A DNA stretch of 64,000 bases from Brucella pseudogrignonensis (lineage in GTDB: Bacteria > Pseudomonadota > Alphaproteobacteria > Rhizobiales > Rhizobiaceae), in contig NZ_NNRM01000022.1 in the NCBI RefSeq assembly GCF_002252525.1, positions 186,001 through 250,000 of the forward strand, in the 5' to 3' direction. Positions within the stretch are counted from its first letter, which is position 1. Each line of letters starts with the position of its first letter. The notes below the pieces were generated by a model. The model was not told where the DNA came from. It worked only from the letters and a program-made list of their open reading frames with translations, and did not search any database. Positions 9,240-19,831 of the stretch are shown here, piece by piece. A program made the translations under genes and the position numbers.

Positions 9240-11045
9240 TCAGGCAACAGAGCCCTTAACCGGGAATGGCATCACATTGCTTTCTTCAGCTTCTTCGTTC
9301 TGAGCCTTTTCAGACTTGTCTTCAAGCTGCAGACCGCCAGCACGAAGCAGGTCAGAGAAGCGGCCACCACGCGCAGCCAGTTCATCGAAGCTGCCGCGTT
9401 CGACCAGATGACCCTTGTCCATGAACAGCACAATATCGGCAGAACGGACGGTCGACAGACGGTGCGCAATAATGAAGGTCGTGCGGTTCTGGCTCAGATC
9501 ATCAACAGCCTGCTTGACCTTTTCTTCGGTCTCGACGTCAAGCGCACTGGTCGCCTCGTCGAGTACGAGGATTGGCGAATCTTTCAGGATAGCGCGGGCG
9601 ATCGCCAGACGCTGACGTTCACCACCCGAAAGCTGCGAACCACGTTCACCTACAACTGTATCGTAACCATTGCCCTTTGCGAGAATGAAGTCGTGGGCAG
9701 CAGCGGCCTTGGCAGCAGCATGAACCATTTCATGAGACGCATCTTCATTACCGACGCGGATGTTTTCTTCAACCGAACGATTAAACAGACCGGCATCCTG
9801 AAACACGGTTGCAATGGCATGGCGCAGCGAACGACGGCTGACAGTACGCGTATCGGTGCCATCAATTAGAATGCGACCAGCGGCAGGATCGAACACGCGC
9901 TGAAGGATATTGATCAGCGTGGTCTTACCGGCACCTGTCGGACCAACAATAGCGACGGTCTGTCCCGGCTTCACTTCAAACGAAACGTCATAGACGCCCT
10001 GACCCGAATTCGGGAATTCGAAGGTCACATTGTCGAACACAATGCCACCCTTGACATTTTCAAGATCGGTTGCGCCTTGCGGTTCCTGACGGTCGGCCGT
10101 CGCGTCTTCCATCTCGAAGAATTCTTCAAGCTTGGCACGGGCGGTCACAGTCTGGTTGATGAAGGCGCTGATCTGGTCAAGACGACCGATCATCAGCTGC
10201 GCAAAGCCGATAAAGGCAATCACGTCACCAACGCGCATCTGGCCCTTGGTCACAAAATATGCGCCAAGCAAAAGCACGATAACCATCGAGAAGGTCGAGG
10301 CCATACGGTTAAGACCGCTGGCGAGCGCCCACCAGTTGAGAACCGGGAACTGGACGTTTTCGAGGTTTTTGGCATAGGTACGCAGCGCCTGCGTTTCAGA
10401 GGCAATGCGGTTATAGCTCTGCACGACAGAAACGTTGCTGATCGTGTCGCTCACATGCTCGAACAGCTTGTGGTGATGCTTTTCAACGGCGGTCTGGCCA
10501 TCTTTGGTCTTACGCATGACGAGCTGACCGATCATCACGTAGATGACGCCGAGCACGATAAGAACCATGGACATGCGAAGGTCCATGCTCATTGCAACAG
10601 GAATAAGCGCGCCCAGAGCCACAATCGTGGTCAGGTGCTGACGCATGAATTCAAGCCAGAGAGTGAAGAGCGAGTCTGTCGCGCGGATCAGCGTATGCAG
10701 TGCATTCGACGTACCGCGCTTCTGGTGCCATGCAAGAGGCATGGTGATGATGCGCTCATAGGAGTCGATCATTACGCCCAGACGGCGACGATGGGCGAGG
10801 CGGTCAGCCCCACGCGCAACGAAGACTGCTGCAATGATGTTAAACCCGCCAAGTGCGGCCCACATGGCGAGCTGCGTAACGATATCTCCCTTGTCGGAGA
10901 TAGCCTGAATGACCCGACCGAAAAGGATCGGTTCGGCCAGCATGACAAGGGCAACCAATACGCTTGCTATACACATGGTTATGGTTGCAGCTTTCTCAGC
11001 CGCAAGATATTCCATGGCACGCCAGTAGATTTTGAGCAATGACAC
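9240..11045 (-). CDS. ndvA: Cyclic beta-1,2-glucan ABC exporter (NdvA/ChvA/Cgt)
   Basis: A 601-aa ABC half-transporter with a fused permease (about residues 1-310) and ATPase (about 345-580). It carries Walker A GPTGAGKTT, signature LSGGERQRLAIARA, Walker B ILVLDEATSAL and the H-loop IIAHRLS. Length and the whole N-terminal region match the ChvA/NdvA/Cgt family, which exports cyclic beta-1,2-glucan to the periplasm for osmoadaptation and host interaction in rhizobia and Brucella. Start is GTG with GGGAG about eight bases upstream. It is monocistronic; the glucan synthase (ndvB/cgs) is not in the window. Confidence 0.92.
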   Translation of the reverse strand: MSLLKIYWRAMEYLAAEKAATITMCIASVLVALVMLAEPILFGRVIQAISDKGDIVTQLAMWAALGGFNIIAAVFVARGADRLAHRRRLGVMIDSYERIITMPLAWHQKRGTSNALHTLIRATDSLFTLWLEFMRQHLTTIVALGALIPVAMSMDLRMSMVLIVLGVIYVMIGQLVMRKTKDGQTAVEKHHHKLFEHVSDTISNVSVVQSYNRIASETQALRTYAKNLENVQFPVLNWWALASGLNRMASTFSMVIVLLLGAYFVTKGQMRVGDVIAFIGFAQLMIGRLDQISAFINQTVTARAKLEEFFEMEDATADRQEPQGATDLENVKGGIVFDNVTFEFPNSGQGVYDVSFEVKPGQTVAIVGPTGAGKTTLINILQRVFDPAAGRILIDGTDTRTVSRRSLRHAIATVFQDAGLFNRSVEENIRVGNEDASHEMVHAAAKAAAAHDFILAKGNGYDTVVGERGSQLSGGERQRLAIARAILKDSPILVLDEATSALDVETEEKVKQAVDDLSQNRTTFIIAHRLSTVRSADIVLFMDKGHLVERGSFDELAARGGRFSDLLRAGGLQLEDKSEKAQNEEAEESNVMPFPVKGSVA

Positions 11046-11375
11046 CTTCGGACTCCCGCTCGTTCTATTTCACTGGACTAAATGGTGCAGTCCCGTTGTT
11101 CTATCAATATGCAATGACGGCAAGAAGTGGCGATTGGGTGTCAAGGTTGACCATAAATTAAAAATAGATGTAACCGACCGTGAAGAGTCTAAGGCAGTTT
11201 TGTTACAGTGGCAGATTGTTGTTTTCGTCGATTATGCCTAGCAATCCGGCCTTGGCGCGTCTATTGACAGATTTAAAGCGCATTCCGGCGACCCGCTGAC
11301 GGTTACGGCCTGTAAGACGCACCAGAGACAGGCACGCGAAGCTCGTGCCCCTAAGAAGTATTGATCGGGTTTTCC
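11046..11375. other. Intergenic region between ndvA and the RluA-type gene
   Basis: About 330 bp between divergent genes, which must hold both promoters. A TTGACA hexamer occurs near 11263 but I see no well-spaced -10. A 21-codon frame at 11234-11299 has no ribosome site and I do not call it a gene. Confidence 0.4.
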
Positions 11376-12356
11376 ATGGCAGGCGTTGAACAAAAGAATG
11401 TGGCTGCAGACGAGACGGGTATGCGTCTTGATCGCTGGTTCAAGGTCCATTTTCCCGGACTTGGGTTCGGACACCTGCAGAAACTGCTGCGTTCCGGACA
11501 GGTTCGTGTGGATGGCGGGCGCGTAAAAGCAGATACACGTCTGCAGGCAGGCCAGTCGGTCCGTATTCCGCCATTGGGCGTTGATGAGAAGGCCACCGGT
11601 CCTGTAACTGCGCGCACCATTCGCAGTCAGGAAGATGGTGATGTCCTCAAGCAGATGTTGATTTATGAAGACGCCAAGGTCTTTGTTTTCAATAAGCCTG
11701 CGGGTCTGGCAGTGCAGGGCGGTTCCGGCCTTGTCCGGCATGTGGACGGTATGCTTGAAGCATGGCGCAATAAGAAGGGTGAAAAGCCTCGCCTCGTACA
11801 TCGTATTGACCGAGATACTTCGGGCTGCCTTGTTGTTGCGAAGACACGCGGTGCTGCACAGGCTTTGACCGCTGCATTCCGCGAACGTGACACCAAGAAG
11901 ACTTACTGGGCACTTGTGAAGGGCGTTCCACGCAAGCGCGAAGACAAGATTTCAACTTGGTTGGTCAAAGAACAAACGCCGGATGGCGATAAGATGCGTG
12001 TTTGCCAGCATGGTGAACCGGATTCCGATCATGCCGTCTCTTATTATCGGATCATCGAAAAGGTCGGTAACAACCTGACGTGGTTGGAAATGGAGCCTTA
12101 CACGGGCCGCACCCATCAGCTGCGTGTTCATGCAGCGCATATTGGTCATCCAATCATCGGCGACCCTAAATACTTTGAAGCTGACCAGAACTGGGAATTC
12201 CCGGGCGGCATTCAGAAGAAATTGCATCTTCACGCCCGCCGCATTCGCATCCCAAATCCATCGGGTGGCACTATTGATGTCACGGCACCGCTGCCACCGC
12301 ATATGGTGCAGTCGTGGAACTTGCTTGGCTTTGATGAGGCAGACGCGGAAGAGTAA
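11376..12356 (+). CDS. RluA-family 23S rRNA pseudouridine synthase (RluC/RluD type)
   Basis: A 326-aa enzyme that isomerises uridine to pseudouridine in rRNA. An N-terminal S4 RNA-binding domain (about residues 12-75) precedes the catalytic domain with HRIDRDTSGCLVVAKT, where the Asp after HRI is the nucleophile, and the later GRTHQLRVH motif. ATG 11376 is chosen; a TTG at 11361 is in frame but lies almost on top of the purine-rich stretch. The stop lies two bases before the next gene. Confidence 0.9.
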   Translation: MAGVEQKNVAADETGMRLDRWFKVHFPGLGFGHLQKLLRSGQVRVDGGRVKADTRLQAGQSVRIPPLGVDEKATGPVTARTIRSQEDGDVLKQMLIYEDAKVFVFNKPAGLAVQGGSGLVRHVDGMLEAWRNKKGEKPRLVHRIDRDTSGCLVVAKTRGAAQALTAAFRERDTKKTYWALVKGVPRKREDKISTWLVKEQTPDGDKMRVCQHGEPDSDHAVSYYRIIEKVGNNLTWLEMEPYTGRTHQLRVHAAHIGHPIIGDPKYFEADQNWEFPGGIQKKLHLHARRIRIPNPSGGTIDVTAPLPPHMVQSWNLLGFDEADAEE

Positions 12357-12358
12357 AG

Positions 12359-13282
12359 ATGTCGGCTACGGGGGGAGGATCGGTTCAGGGCCGGGTGTCG
12401 TTCGACGGGCTGGCAATTGCCCTCGTCATGTTCATCATGTTCACCTGGGGGCTTAACCAGGTTGCCATCAAGATAGGCAATCGCGGCTTTAATCCCATGC
12501 TCATGGCCGCAGGTCGTGCAGCTTTGGGCGGCCTTTGCGTTTTTCTCTGGTGTTACTGGAAGCGCATTCCGCTGTTTGGCCGTGATGGCACGCTGAAGCC
12601 CGGCATTCTGGCCGGTCTTCTTTTTGGTGTCGAATTTGTTCTGATCTTTCTGGCGATGGAACTGACCAGTGTGGGACGTGTCACGCTGATGATGAATGTC
12701 ATGCCGTTCTGGGTAGCCATCGGCAGTCATTTTCTTTTAGGTGAACGAATGTCCATGCGTGCCTTCATAGGCATGTGCGTGGCGTTTCTTGGTGTTTTCG
12801 TGGTCTTTTCAGATCATATCAGCCGTCCCGGCCCCAATGCGGTCTACGGCGATCTGCTCGCGCTCATTTCCGGTATGCTTTGGGGAATGACCACGCTCGT
12901 CATTAAGCGATCAAAGCTTGCAAGTGCTGCGCCTGAGAAGACGTTGCTTTATCAGCTTGCCGTAGCAGCACTCGTGCCGTTGCCATTCATGACTTTGAGC
13001 GGACCATTGATCCGCGATCCCGATATGCTCTCGGTTCTGTCATTTCTGTTTCAGTCAATGTTCGTGGTAGCTGTGACATATCCATTGTGGTTCTGGATGG
13101 TGCGTCGCTATCCGGCGTCCAAACTGTCTAACTTTGCATTCCTAACGCCAGCTTTCGGCGTACTCCTCAGCGGACTGCTGCTCAATGAACCACTGGGTTG
13201 GAAAATCTTTGCGGCACTCGGTCTGATCGGGCTAGGCCTCATTATCATCAATCGACCAGCAAAAGCCGGAGCCGCCCGATGA
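12359..13282 (+). CDS. DMT-superfamily transporter (EamA family)
   Basis: A 307-aa integral membrane protein with about ten hydrophobic helices arranged as two EamA repeats, typical of drug/metabolite exporters. The first repeat begins with ALVMFIMFTWGLNQVAIK and the second around GDLLALISGMLWGMTTLVIK. The substrate is unknown. It starts two bases after the pseudouridine synthase gene and its stop overlaps the ATG of the following HAD gene, indicating an operon. Confidence 0.9.
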   Translation: MSATGGGSVQGRVSFDGLAIALVMFIMFTWGLNQVAIKIGNRGFNPMLMAAGRAALGGLCVFLWCYWKRIPLFGRDGTLKPGILAGLLFGVEFVLIFLAMELTSVGRVTLMMNVMPFWVAIGSHFLLGERMSMRAFIGMCVAFLGVFVVFSDHISRPGPNAVYGDLLALISGMLWGMTTLVIKRSKLASAAPEKTLLYQLAVAALVPLPFMTLSGPLIRDPDMLSVLSFLFQSMFVVAVTYPLWFWMVRRYPASKLSNFAFLTPAFGVLLSGLLLNEPLGWKIFAALGLIGLGLIIINRPAKAGAAR

Positions 13283-13950
13283 AACTCGTTCTCTTTGATT
13301 GTGATGGCACGCTTGTCGATAGTGGTGACACTATTCACCATTGCATGGTCGCCAGTTTTAATGACGCTGGACTTGTTCCGCCTGAAATCGAGCAGACCCA
13401 CTCAATCATCGGTCTTTCTCTTCCAATCGCCATTGCGCAGTTGCTCGGTCGCGAAGTTGACGAACAGGCACACTGGCTCACGCAGCGTTACAAAGAAAAC
13501 TTTGTAAAATACCGTCAGAACCCTGATTTTGCAGAGCCGCTTTATGATGGCATTCTGCCACTTCTGACTGAGCTTGGTAGTCGCGATGATTTGTTGTTGG
13601 GCATCGTTACCGGTAAGTCGCAGCGCGGCGTGCGTTCGATTTTCGAACGTCATGGCATTGGACATCATTTCATGACCGTTCGTACCGCCGATGATTGCCC
13701 GTCGAAGCCTCATCCGGCTATGGTGCTTGAATCCTGTGTCGAAATGGGGATAGAACCAGAGCGAACAATCGTGATCGGCGATGCGATTTACGATATGCAA
13801 ATGGCTCGTTCAGCGGGTGCGCGTGCCGCTGGTGTTTCGTGGGGCTATCATAAGCCCAACGCACTGAAAGATGCAGGCGCCCATTATGTCATGAACAAGC
13901 CTGAAGAGCTCCATGCGATTCTGCATGAAATGGATGCTTTCGCATCCTGA
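13279..13950 (+). CDS. HAD-family hydrolase (phosphoglycolate phosphatase-like)
   Basis: A 223-aa HAD phosphatase. Motif I is DCDGTLVDS (residues 8-16), motif II IVTGKS, the lysine motif CPSKPHP, and motif III/IV VIGDAIYDM. The helical cap after motif I marks subclass I. The start ATG overlaps the previous stop (ATGA). A second, distinct HAD enzyme (gph) lies at 18.9 kb, so this one may act on another small phosphate ester. Confidence 0.88.
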   Translation: MKLVLFDCDGTLVDSGDTIHHCMVASFNDAGLVPPEIEQTHSIIGLSLPIAIAQLLGREVDEQAHWLTQRYKENFVKYRQNPDFAEPLYDGILPLLTELGSRDDLLLGIVTGKSQRGVRSIFERHGIGHHFMTVRTADDCPSKPHPAMVLESCVEMGIEPERTIVIGDAIYDMQMARSAGARAAGVSWGYHKPNALKDAGAHYVMNKPEELHAILHEMDAFAS

Positions 13951-13972
13951 CCTACAATAATTGGATATTATT

Positions 13973-14755
13973 ATGCGCGACACTCTGAGCGATCCCCAAG
14001 CTGAAATGCCGATTTCGCAAACCGACCCGGTAAAGCGCTCTCAGGAATTGATGCGCACACCGCTGCCGAAGCGCTTTTATGAAAAAGCTGAAGTTGCCGA
14101 AACCGAAGGCGGGTTCACCGTGCATCTCGATGGTCGTCCGGTCAAAACACCGGCACGGGCTGTTCTGCTTCTCCCAACAAGCGAAGCTGCGGAAATCATT
14201 GCGGAAGAATTCCGTGCACAGGTGGAAGTTATAGATCCTTCCAAAATGCCTGCAACGCGTTTGGTGAACACCGCGATTGACGGCATTGCACAAGACCCGC
14301 AAGCGGTTTTCGAAGACATTCTGCGTTTTGCCGGAACGGACATGATCTGTTACCGCGCCGCAAGCCCGAAAGAGCTTGTTGCGCGTCAGACCGAACAATG
14401 GGACCCGCTGATCGATTGGGCTGAGAGCCTTGGCGCACGTTTTGCACTTGCAGAAGGTGTGATGCATGTTGAACAGTCACGAGAAGCGATTTCAGCTTTC
14501 GGCATTCATCTGTCGGAATTCAAAAATCCTATTGCACTGGCATCGCTCCATACGATGACGACGCTGACCGGCTCCGCACTGATTGCTTTGGCAATTGCCA
14601 AAGGCGAAGTCTCTGTCGAAGACGGTTGGAGCCGTGCCCATCTCGATGAAGACTGGACTGTCGAACATTGGGGCGAAGACGCTGAAGCGCAGGCACGTCG
14701 TAAGACACGTCTAGGCGAAATGATGATCGCAGCCCGCGTACTTCAAGCGCTCTAG
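13973..14755 (+). CDS. ATP12-family F1-ATPase assembly chaperone
   Basis: A 260-aa homologue of mitochondrial ATP12, which binds the F1 alpha subunit during assembly of ATP synthase. The family core is visible as FTVHLDGRPVKTPAR, MPATRLVNTAIDG and DMICYRA, and the C-terminal half includes DPLIDWAESLGARF. ATP12 homologues are found in alphaproteobacteria and mitochondria. ATG 13973 is preferred over the in-frame TTG 13961. It closes the operon that starts with the pseudouridine synthase and ends at a shared terminator with glnA. Confidence 0.92.
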   Translation: MRDTLSDPQAEMPISQTDPVKRSQELMRTPLPKRFYEKAEVAETEGGFTVHLDGRPVKTPARAVLLLPTSEAAEIIAEEFRAQVEVIDPSKMPATRLVNTAIDGIAQDPQAVFEDILRFAGTDMICYRAASPKELVARQTEQWDPLIDWAESLGARFALAEGVMHVEQSREAISAFGIHLSEFKNPIALASLHTMTTLTGSALIALAIAKGEVSVEDGWSRAHLDEDWTVEHWGEDAEAQARRKTRLGEMMIAARVLQAL

Positions 14756-14797
14756 TTATTATTTATCTAATAGCTGTAACAAACTGTATAAAAAGAG

Positions 14798-14825
14798 AAA
14801 ACCCGGCTTTCGCCGGGTTTTCTTT
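14798..14825. terminator. Bidirectional terminator
   Basis: Stem ACCCGGC/GCCGGGT with loop TTTC, flanked by an A-rich stretch on the left and TTTTCTTT on the right. It lies downstream of the ATP12 gene; glnA, from the other side, ends about 140 bp away. Confidence 0.88.
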
Positions 14826-14862
14826 CGCGCGCCTTCTGGCACGTCGTTCCCCTCGGTAACTC

Positions 14863-14911
14863 AAACGCATCCCCAAAATCGTAAAACGGTTTTCGGATAA
14901 GAGGCGCTTTA
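14863..14911 (+). repeat. REP-like palindromic element, decayed copy 2
   Basis: The left arm CGCATCCCCAAAA and right arm TTTTCGGATAAGAGGCGC align with the perfect copy at 4045, with mismatches that weaken the outer stem. It lies between the terminator and the glnA stop codon. Confidence 0.6.
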
Positions 14912-14962
14912 AAGAAGTAACCGGAGCGCGCGACAATCGCTGATTGCCACGCGCAATCCCGA

Positions 14963-16372
14963 TTAAACCGAGTAGTACATGTCGAACTCAACTGGATGCG
15001 GCGTTGTTTCATAACGCAGCACTTCAGCCATCTTGAGTTCGATGAAGCTATCGATCTGGTCGTCCTCGAATACGCCACCAGCCTTGAGGAATTCGCGATC
15101 CTTGTCGAGCGCCTGCAGAGCTTCACGAAGCGAACCGCAAACGGTTGGGATCTTCTTGAGTTCCTTTGCAGGCAGATCGTAGAGATCCTTGTCCATGGCC
15201 TGGCCCGGATGAATCTTGTTCTTGATGCCGTCAAGTCCAGCCATCAGCAGCGCTGAGAAGCAGAGATATGGATTTGCTGATGGATCCGGGAAGCGAACTT
15301 CAAGACGCTTCGACTTCGGCGACGAACCGAATGGAATACGGCAGGAAGCAGAACGGTTGCGAGCCGAGTAAGCCAGCAGGACTGGAGCTTCATAGCCAGG
15401 GACCAGACGCTTGTAGGAGTTGGTCGATGGGTTGGTGAATGCGTTCACAGCCTTGGCGTGCTTGATGACGCCGCCGATGAAGTACAGGCAGTTTTCCGAC
15501 AGACCGGCATATTCATTGCCAGCGAAGGTTGGCTTGCCGTCTTTCCAGATTGAGAAGTGAACGTGCATACCCGAGCCGTTGTCGCCGAAAACTGGCTTTG
15601 GCATGAAGGTTGCAGTCTTGCCGTAGGCATTGGCCACCTGATGCACGACATATTTCTGGATCTGCATCTTGTCCGCATTGCGGACGAGCGTGTCGAACTT
15701 TGTGCCCAGCTCGTGCTGAGCCGAAGCAACTTCGTGGTGATGCTTTTCAACCGTTACGCCCATTTCCGTCAGAACGGTGAGCATTTCGGAGCGCATGTCC
15801 TGAAGGCTGTCCACTGGTGGAACAGGGAAGTAACCACCCTTGACGCGTGGGCGATGGCCCATATTGCCGGTTTCGTAATCGGTATCATCGTTCGATGGCA
15901 GTTCGGTCGAATCGAGCTTGAAGCCGGTGTTGAACGGATCGACCTTGTATTTGACGTCATCGAATACGAAGAATTCAGCTTCCGGGCCGACGTAAACAGT
16001 GTCGCCAATGCCGAGCGACTTCATGTAGGACTCAGCCTTCTTTGCAGTCGTGCGTGGATCGCGGCCATAAGCTTCACCCGAAATCGGATCAAGAATGTCG
16101 CAGAGAATTACCAGCGTGGACTGAGCAAAGAACGGATCAATGTGAGCGGTTTCCGGATCTGGCATGAGAACCATGTCGGATTCATTAATAGCCTTCCAGC
16201 CACCAATCGAAGAGCCGTCGAACATGACGCCATCTTCAAACATCTCTTCATCGATCAGGCCGACATCCATCGTAACGTGATGCAGTTTGCCTTTTGGGTC
16301 TGTGAAGCGGAGGTCAACAAACTTGACGTCGTTGTCTTTGATCTGTTTCAGAATGTCATTGGCAGTCGTCAT
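14963..16372 (-). CDS. glnA: Glutamine synthetase, type I
   Basis: A 469-aa type I (GSI-beta) glutamine synthetase, forming glutamine from glutamate, ammonia and ATP. Visible signatures include [15 protein letters not shown] near residue 52, the glutamate-binding [14 protein letters not shown] block, and the adenylylation site Tyr398 in KDLYDLP. Length matches the bacterial dodecameric enzyme. It follows glnB by 45 bp on the same strand, the standard alphaproteobacterial glnB-glnA operon, whose activity is controlled through the PII/GlnE cascade. Confidence 0.98.
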   Translation of the reverse strand: MTTANDILKQIKDNDVKFVDLRFTDPKGKLHHVTMDVGLIDEEMFEDGVMFDGSSIGGWKAINESDMVLMPDPETAHIDPFFAQSTLVILCDILDPISGEAYGRDPRTTAKKAESYMKSLGIGDTVYVGPEAEFFVFDDVKYKVDPFNTGFKLDSTELPSNDDTDYETGNMGHRPRVKGGYFPVPPVDSLQDMRSEMLTVLTEMGVTVEKHHHEVASAQHELGTKFDTLVRNADKMQIQKYVVHQVANAYGKTATFMPKPVFGDNGSGMHVHFSIWKDGKPTFAGNEYAGLSENCLYFIGGVIKHAKAVNAFTNPSTNSYKRLVPGYEAPVLLAYSARNRSASCRIPFGSSPKSKRLEVRFPDPSANPYLCFSALLMAGLDGIKNKIHPGQAMDKDLYDLPAKELKKIPTVCGSLREALQALDKDREFLKAGGVFEDDQIDSFIELKMAEVLRYETTPHPVEFDMYYSV

Positions 16373-16417
16373 TTTGGTATCCTGTTTGCACGACGATGGT
16401 CGGTAGACTTGGTTTCG

Positions 16418-17157
<740 letters not shown>

Positions 17158-18669
17158 ATGTTTGAACTGCTGACGCCAGCGGAAATGTCGAGTGCGGATA
17201 GACTGACTATCGAATCTGGCACGCGTGATGGTTTTTCACTGATGCTTGCCGCCGGTCATGCGGTCGCGCATGTGGCTCTGGGCATGTTTGCAGGTAAGGG
17301 GCCGATAGCCGTTCTTTGCGGACCCGGAAATAATGGTGGCGATGGTTATGTAGCCGCGCAGTTTCTGCTTGAGGCTGGCATGGATGTCATGTGCTTTGGA
17401 ACTGCGCAGCCCCGGCAGGGCTCCGACGCGATGCGGGCATTGCTGTTCTATAAAGGAGAAGTGCGTCGGCTCAGTGCGTTTTCGCCGGTCGATTTTGCAG
17501 GCGTTATTGATGCGCTATACGGTGCAGGTCTCACGCGTAGCATCGGGGGTGTTGAAGCTTCCATTATTGGAGAATTAAACGCATCCGGCATTCCGGTTAT
17601 AGCTGTCGATTTACCGAGCGGTATTTCCGGCGAGAACGGACAAATATCGGGTGTAGCCGTCAATGCACGCGCAACGGTGACGTTTTTCCGCAAGAAGCCG
17701 GGCCATCTGCTGCAACCGGGCAGGGCACATTGCGGAATTCTTCATGTTGCAGATATTGGCATTGCTGATGACGTTCTGACCACTATCAAACCCCAGACAT
17801 TTGAAAACTCACCTGAGCTTTGGCGAGGTCAGCTGCCGCAGCTTTCAATCAACGCGCACAAATATAGTCGTGGTCACGCGGTTGTCTTTTCCGGACCTGC
17901 GCATTCAACCGGTGCCGCGCGACTGTCAGCAATGGCTGCGGCACGGAGTGGTGCCGGGGCAGTTACACTTTTATCGCCGCCTGATGCACTTCTGACAAAT
18001 GCCGCGCATCTGACGAGCATCATGGTACGCGAAACCCGCAATATCAAAGATGTAGAGACATTCGTGAAGGATCGCAAAGTAGCTGCCTGTGTGCTCGGTC
18101 CGGGATATGGCAGCCCGTCATTTGCGCGAGATCATGCTTTGGCACTCTTTTCCGCCATTGATGGGCAGGCAGAATATCTGAAAGGGGTGGTGCTCGATGC
18201 GGATGGCATAACGGCATTTGAAAATAAGCCAGATCAGCTTTTTAAGGCCAAGCGTAGTGCGCATACGGCTCTTGTGCTCACGCCACATGAAGGCGAGTTC
18301 AGACGTCTTTTCCCGGATATTGCTGCGGAAGCAGATAGTTCAAAGACGGATAAAGCGCGTCAAGCCGCAAGCCGTGCAAATGCCGTCGTGATCTATAAAG
18401 GTCCTGATACGGTGATTGCTGCGCCTGACGGTCGTGCCATTATCAACGCAAACGGTACAGCGTTTCTCGCAACAGCTGGATCCGGCGATGTACTGGCGGG
18501 TATTGTTTGCGGACTGCTTTCACAGGGGATGCCAGCCTTTGAGGCGGCAAGTGCAGCTGTGTGGATACACGCTGACGCTGGACGACGCTTCGGTCACGGG
18601 CTTATTGCAGAGGATTTGCCGAACCAACTTCGCGCTGTCTTGTCTGCACTTGAACGTTTAGCGCCCTGA
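17158..18669 (+). CDS. nnr: Bifunctional NAD(P)H-hydrate epimerase / ADP-dependent dehydratase
   Basis: A 503-aa fusion that repairs hydrated NADH and NADPH. The N-terminal YjeF_N epimerase domain (about 1-210) has GPGNNGGDGYVAAQ; the C-terminal ribokinase-like dehydratase (about 225-500) has LTPHEGEFRRLF and NGTAFLATAGSGDVLAG. ATG 17158 with the AGGGGAAG purine tract upstream is preferred over GTG 17149. The gene's last 12 bases overlap the end of the convergent small exported protein gene. A location beside glnB is common in this order. Confidence 0.94.
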   Translation: MFELLTPAEMSSADRLTIESGTRDGFSLMLAAGHAVAHVALGMFAGKGPIAVLCGPGNNGGDGYVAAQFLLEAGMDVMCFGTAQPRQGSDAMRALLFYKGEVRRLSAFSPVDFAGVIDALYGAGLTRSIGGVEASIIGELNASGIPVIAVDLPSGISGENGQISGVAVNARATVTFFRKKPGHLLQPGRAHCGILHVADIGIADDVLTTIKPQTFENSPELWRGQLPQLSINAHKYSRGHAVVFSGPAHSTGAARLSAMAAARSGAGAVTLLSPPDALLTNAAHLTSIMVRETRNIKDVETFVKDRKVAACVLGPGYGSPSFARDHALALFSAIDGQAEYLKGVVLDADGITAFENKPDQLFKAKRSAHTALVLTPHEGEFRRLFPDIAAEADSSKTDKARQAASRANAVVIYKGPDTVIAAPDGRAIINANGTAFLATAGSGDVLAGIVCGLLSQGMPAFEAASAAVWIHADAGRRFGHGLIAEDLPNQLRAVLSALERLAP

Positions 18670-18918
18670 GCTGCGACTGCCACCGGTTCCGACATCGACT
18701 GTAACACTGCCGGAAATCGAAACATCGGTATTACCGACGCGGAAGTTTTTCCAGCTTCCGGCGGGTTGCGAATTGGGTTCCGGGGCAGGCGGAGGCGCAG
18801 ATACAATAGGCTTCTGCGGTTCTACGCCTGGCAATCCTGTCGGTGCTTGGTCTTGAGCAAAAGCGCTAGCTGATAATACTGTTGAGGAAACAGCAGTAAA
18901 TATTAGAAATCGCTTCAT
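18658..18918 (-). CDS. Small exported protein of unknown function
   Basis: An 86-aa protein beginning MKRFLIFTAVSSTVLS with a clear signal peptide cleaved near SAFAQ. The mature part is Pro-rich (PPPAPEPNSQP) and then has a short beta-like region SWKNFRVGNTDVSISGSVTV and a Gly/Ser tail. I do not recognise the family. It follows gph by 16 bases on the same strand, so it may be co-transcribed, and it overlaps the nnr stop tail to tail. Confidence 0.6.
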   Translation of the reverse strand: MKRFLIFTAVSSTVLSASAFAQDQAPTGLPGVEPQKPIVSAPPPAPEPNSQPAGSWKNFRVGNTDVSISGSVTVDVGTGGSRSSGR

Positions 18919-18934
18919 ATTCTCAATCCTTATT

Positions 18935-19636
18935 TCAGACCTGATCTGCAACTGCTTCCAGAAGCTGTTCAGCCATACTGAGCGTGAACTCATCATAGTG
19001 AGAGATGACGCGGCTCGGTTCATAGTGCTGTACCGGCAAGTCAGTATAACCGAAATCTACGGCAACCACAGGAATACCAGCTGCCTTGGCCGTGTCGATG
19101 TCTGTACGGCTGTCGCCAACCATGATGGCGCGGTCGCGATTTCCGCCCGCTTTTGCGATCGTATCTGTCAGGTGGCGTGGGTCAGGCTTGCGATAAGCAA
19201 AGGTATCTGCACCACAAATTGCTGCAAAACGGTTTGCTTCACCCATAGAAGTCAGCAATTTGACGGCCAGAGCCTCAAACTTGTTTGTGCAAACAGCCAA
19301 GGTGTAACAATTCGCGCTGAAGCGATCCATCGCTTCAAGAACGCCAGGATAAAATGTCGAGTGACCCGGCATATGCGCTGCATAATGTTCGCGGAACTCT
19401 TCGACAAGGTGATCAAGCTTCACGTCATCGACCTGCTTCTGCTGCGCTGCAAAAGCGCGCTCGATCATGACGCGGCCGCCTTGTCCAACGAAGCGGCGCA
19501 GAGATTCACTATCAGCGGTCCGCAGGCCTGAAATAGCAAGGCAATGATTCAGACTGTCCAAAAGGTCCGGAGCCGTTTCGACCAGGGTTCCGTCGAGATC
19601 GAAAACGATAATGGGCTTGGAATTGACAGCAGACAT
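18935..19636 (-). CDS. gph: Phosphoglycolate phosphatase
   Basis: A 233-aa HAD phosphatase removing phosphate from 2-phosphoglycolate, a product of DNA repair or oxygenase side reactions. Motif I FDLDGTLVETAPDLLDSLN is the classical Gph form; motif II is VCTNK, the lysine motif YRKPDP, and motif III/IV VGDSRTDIDTAKAAG. It is divergent from rpiA, an arrangement often seen in rhizobia. Confidence 0.92.
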   Translation of the reverse strand: MSAVNSKPIIVFDLDGTLVETAPDLLDSLNHCLAISGLRTADSESLRRFVGQGGRVMIERAFAAQQKQVDDVKLDHLVEEFREHYAAHMPGHSTFYPGVLEAMDRFSANCYTLAVCTNKFEALAVKLLTSMGEANRFAAICGADTFAYRKPDPRHLTDTIAKAGGNRDRAIMVGDSRTDIDTAKAAGIPVVAVDFGYTDLPVQHYEPSRVISHYDEFTLSMAEQLLEAVADQV

Positions 19637-19831
19637 GTGACTTCCTTCAGGAATGATACTTGCGAGCGCATTGCTAAACGCTTTCTCAAATAGGCCAAAT
19701 TGCTCGCAGAAACGAGAGCCTATCGCAAAAATCGCGATATTTTGTATTGAGCCCTTTGTTGCGCTGCACGCACATGCTAGAGGCGTTCACGGAGCCGGGT
19801 GAGAATCTGCTGGGAATATAGGAATTCAGGC

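Noticed and set aside
10077-11042. A 321-codon plus-strand open frame opposite ndvA
   Set aside because: His/Asn-rich antisense translation with no domain; the ABC transporter on the minus strand is certain.
11234-11299. A 21-codon frame upstream of the pseudouridine synthase gene
   Set aside because: No ribosome site and no overlap or coupling with the downstream gene; likely chance.
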